Below are positions 63,727 through 64,000 of a stretch of 64,000 nt of DNA, piece by piece. This DNA is from Prostheceraeus crozeri (Eukaryota > Platyhelminthes > Polycladida > Euryleptidae). The notes beneath the pieces are model-generated. The model worked only from the letters and a program-made list of their open reading frames with translations. It searched no databases and was not told the DNA's origin. A program made the translations under genes and the position numbers. The stretch's first letter is position 1. Each line of letters begins with the position of its first letter. Where the stretch lies: assembly GCA_907163375.1 (NCBI GenBank), contig CAJQUW010010471.1:31001-95000 (forward strand). The letters are read 5' to 3'.

Positions 63727-64000
63727 TTAGGCTCTATACTCACTTCTCAGAAATTTGCCATCAAACATTGCGTATTCAATTATCTCTCTTTCTCATCAAT
63801 AGAACAGTAGACGGTCCATTTTCATTGACAACTGTGCAAATCAGGAGAATATATGCATTTTTTATTACTATTCCTTTCTACCATTCATTAGGCAAAAATA
63901 TTGTATACATGTATATTTGCCATCTGCCTCAGGAGCATGCAATGTTCTTTCTGCAATTGATCAATTTTGGAATGATTTTGCTATCTTATCGCTCACTCAC

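Noticed and set aside
1-64000. CRISPR arrays, rRNA or canonical tRNA genes
   Set aside because: No regularly spaced identical repeats with unique spacers, and no convincing A/B-box cloverleaf or rRNA-like stretch was seen.

Overview
The window is animal nuclear DNA. It is AT-rich and gene-poor, with no operons or ribosome-binding sites, and most coding-like sequence is decayed metazoan transposons. Frequent short words such as TAGGCCTA and TACATGTA, two intronless animal-type genes (a class A GPCR and a LicD-domain type II membrane protein) and the mix of mariner, Tc1, hAT, piggyBac, Crypton, Penelope and CR1-like elements fit a marine invertebrate. An ambulacrarian or lophotrochozoan is plausible, but the phylum cannot be fixed from this sequence.

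Layout. 1-1155: 3' part of a DD37D mariner-like element, itself split by a 121-bp MITE. 1156-9540: mostly unassigned, with a hairpin repeat, small simple repeats and mariner-type debris. 9.5-13.9 kb: nearly full-length non-LTR retrotransposon (ORF1 plus EN-RT ORF2) broken by four frameshifts. 14.5-19.0 kb: a TA-flanked MITE, two LINE 3' ends facing each other, a near-perfect 66-bp-arm hairpin and a 485-bp foldback. 20-26 kb: a fragment with an apparent restriction-like-endonuclease domain, a piggyBac-like remnant and another truncated LINE. 29.0-30.2 kb: a SAM-dependent methyltransferase gene in two coding blocks. 30.6-31.6 kb: Penelope-like element (RT plus GIY-YIG). 34.7-36.8 kb: complete 2.1-kb non-autonomous hAT element with 12-bp TIRs and an 8-bp target duplication.

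38-39.3 kb: intronless rhodopsin-type GPCR (minus strand). 42 kb: dead Tc1-like transposase. 43.5-44.6 kb: LicD-like gene (minus). 45.2-46 kb: second restriction-like-endonuclease LINE tail. 46.45-48.44 kb: almost complete DD37D transposon with 230-bp inverted ends. 49.8-50.4 kb: Crypton-type tyrosine recombinase fragment. 52.5-55.5 kb: truncated LINE (minus). 56.1-56.4 kb: inverted pair of hammerhead-like stem-loops. 60.0-60.7 kb: decayed 56-bp minisatellite. 62.9-63.7 kb: MADF-domain ORF near a possible Harbinger end.

The only host-gene candidates are the methyltransferase, the GPCR, the LicD-like protein and possibly the MADF protein. They show no shared pathway. I see no convincing multi-gene novel system. 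The points most worth following are the repeated stem-loop motif with a hammerhead-like core at four loci, the transposon whose inverted ends contain the end of its own coding region, the nested MITE, and the methyltransferase gene carrying three small tandem duplications. Splice sites, gene starts and repeat-family names were judged by eye.
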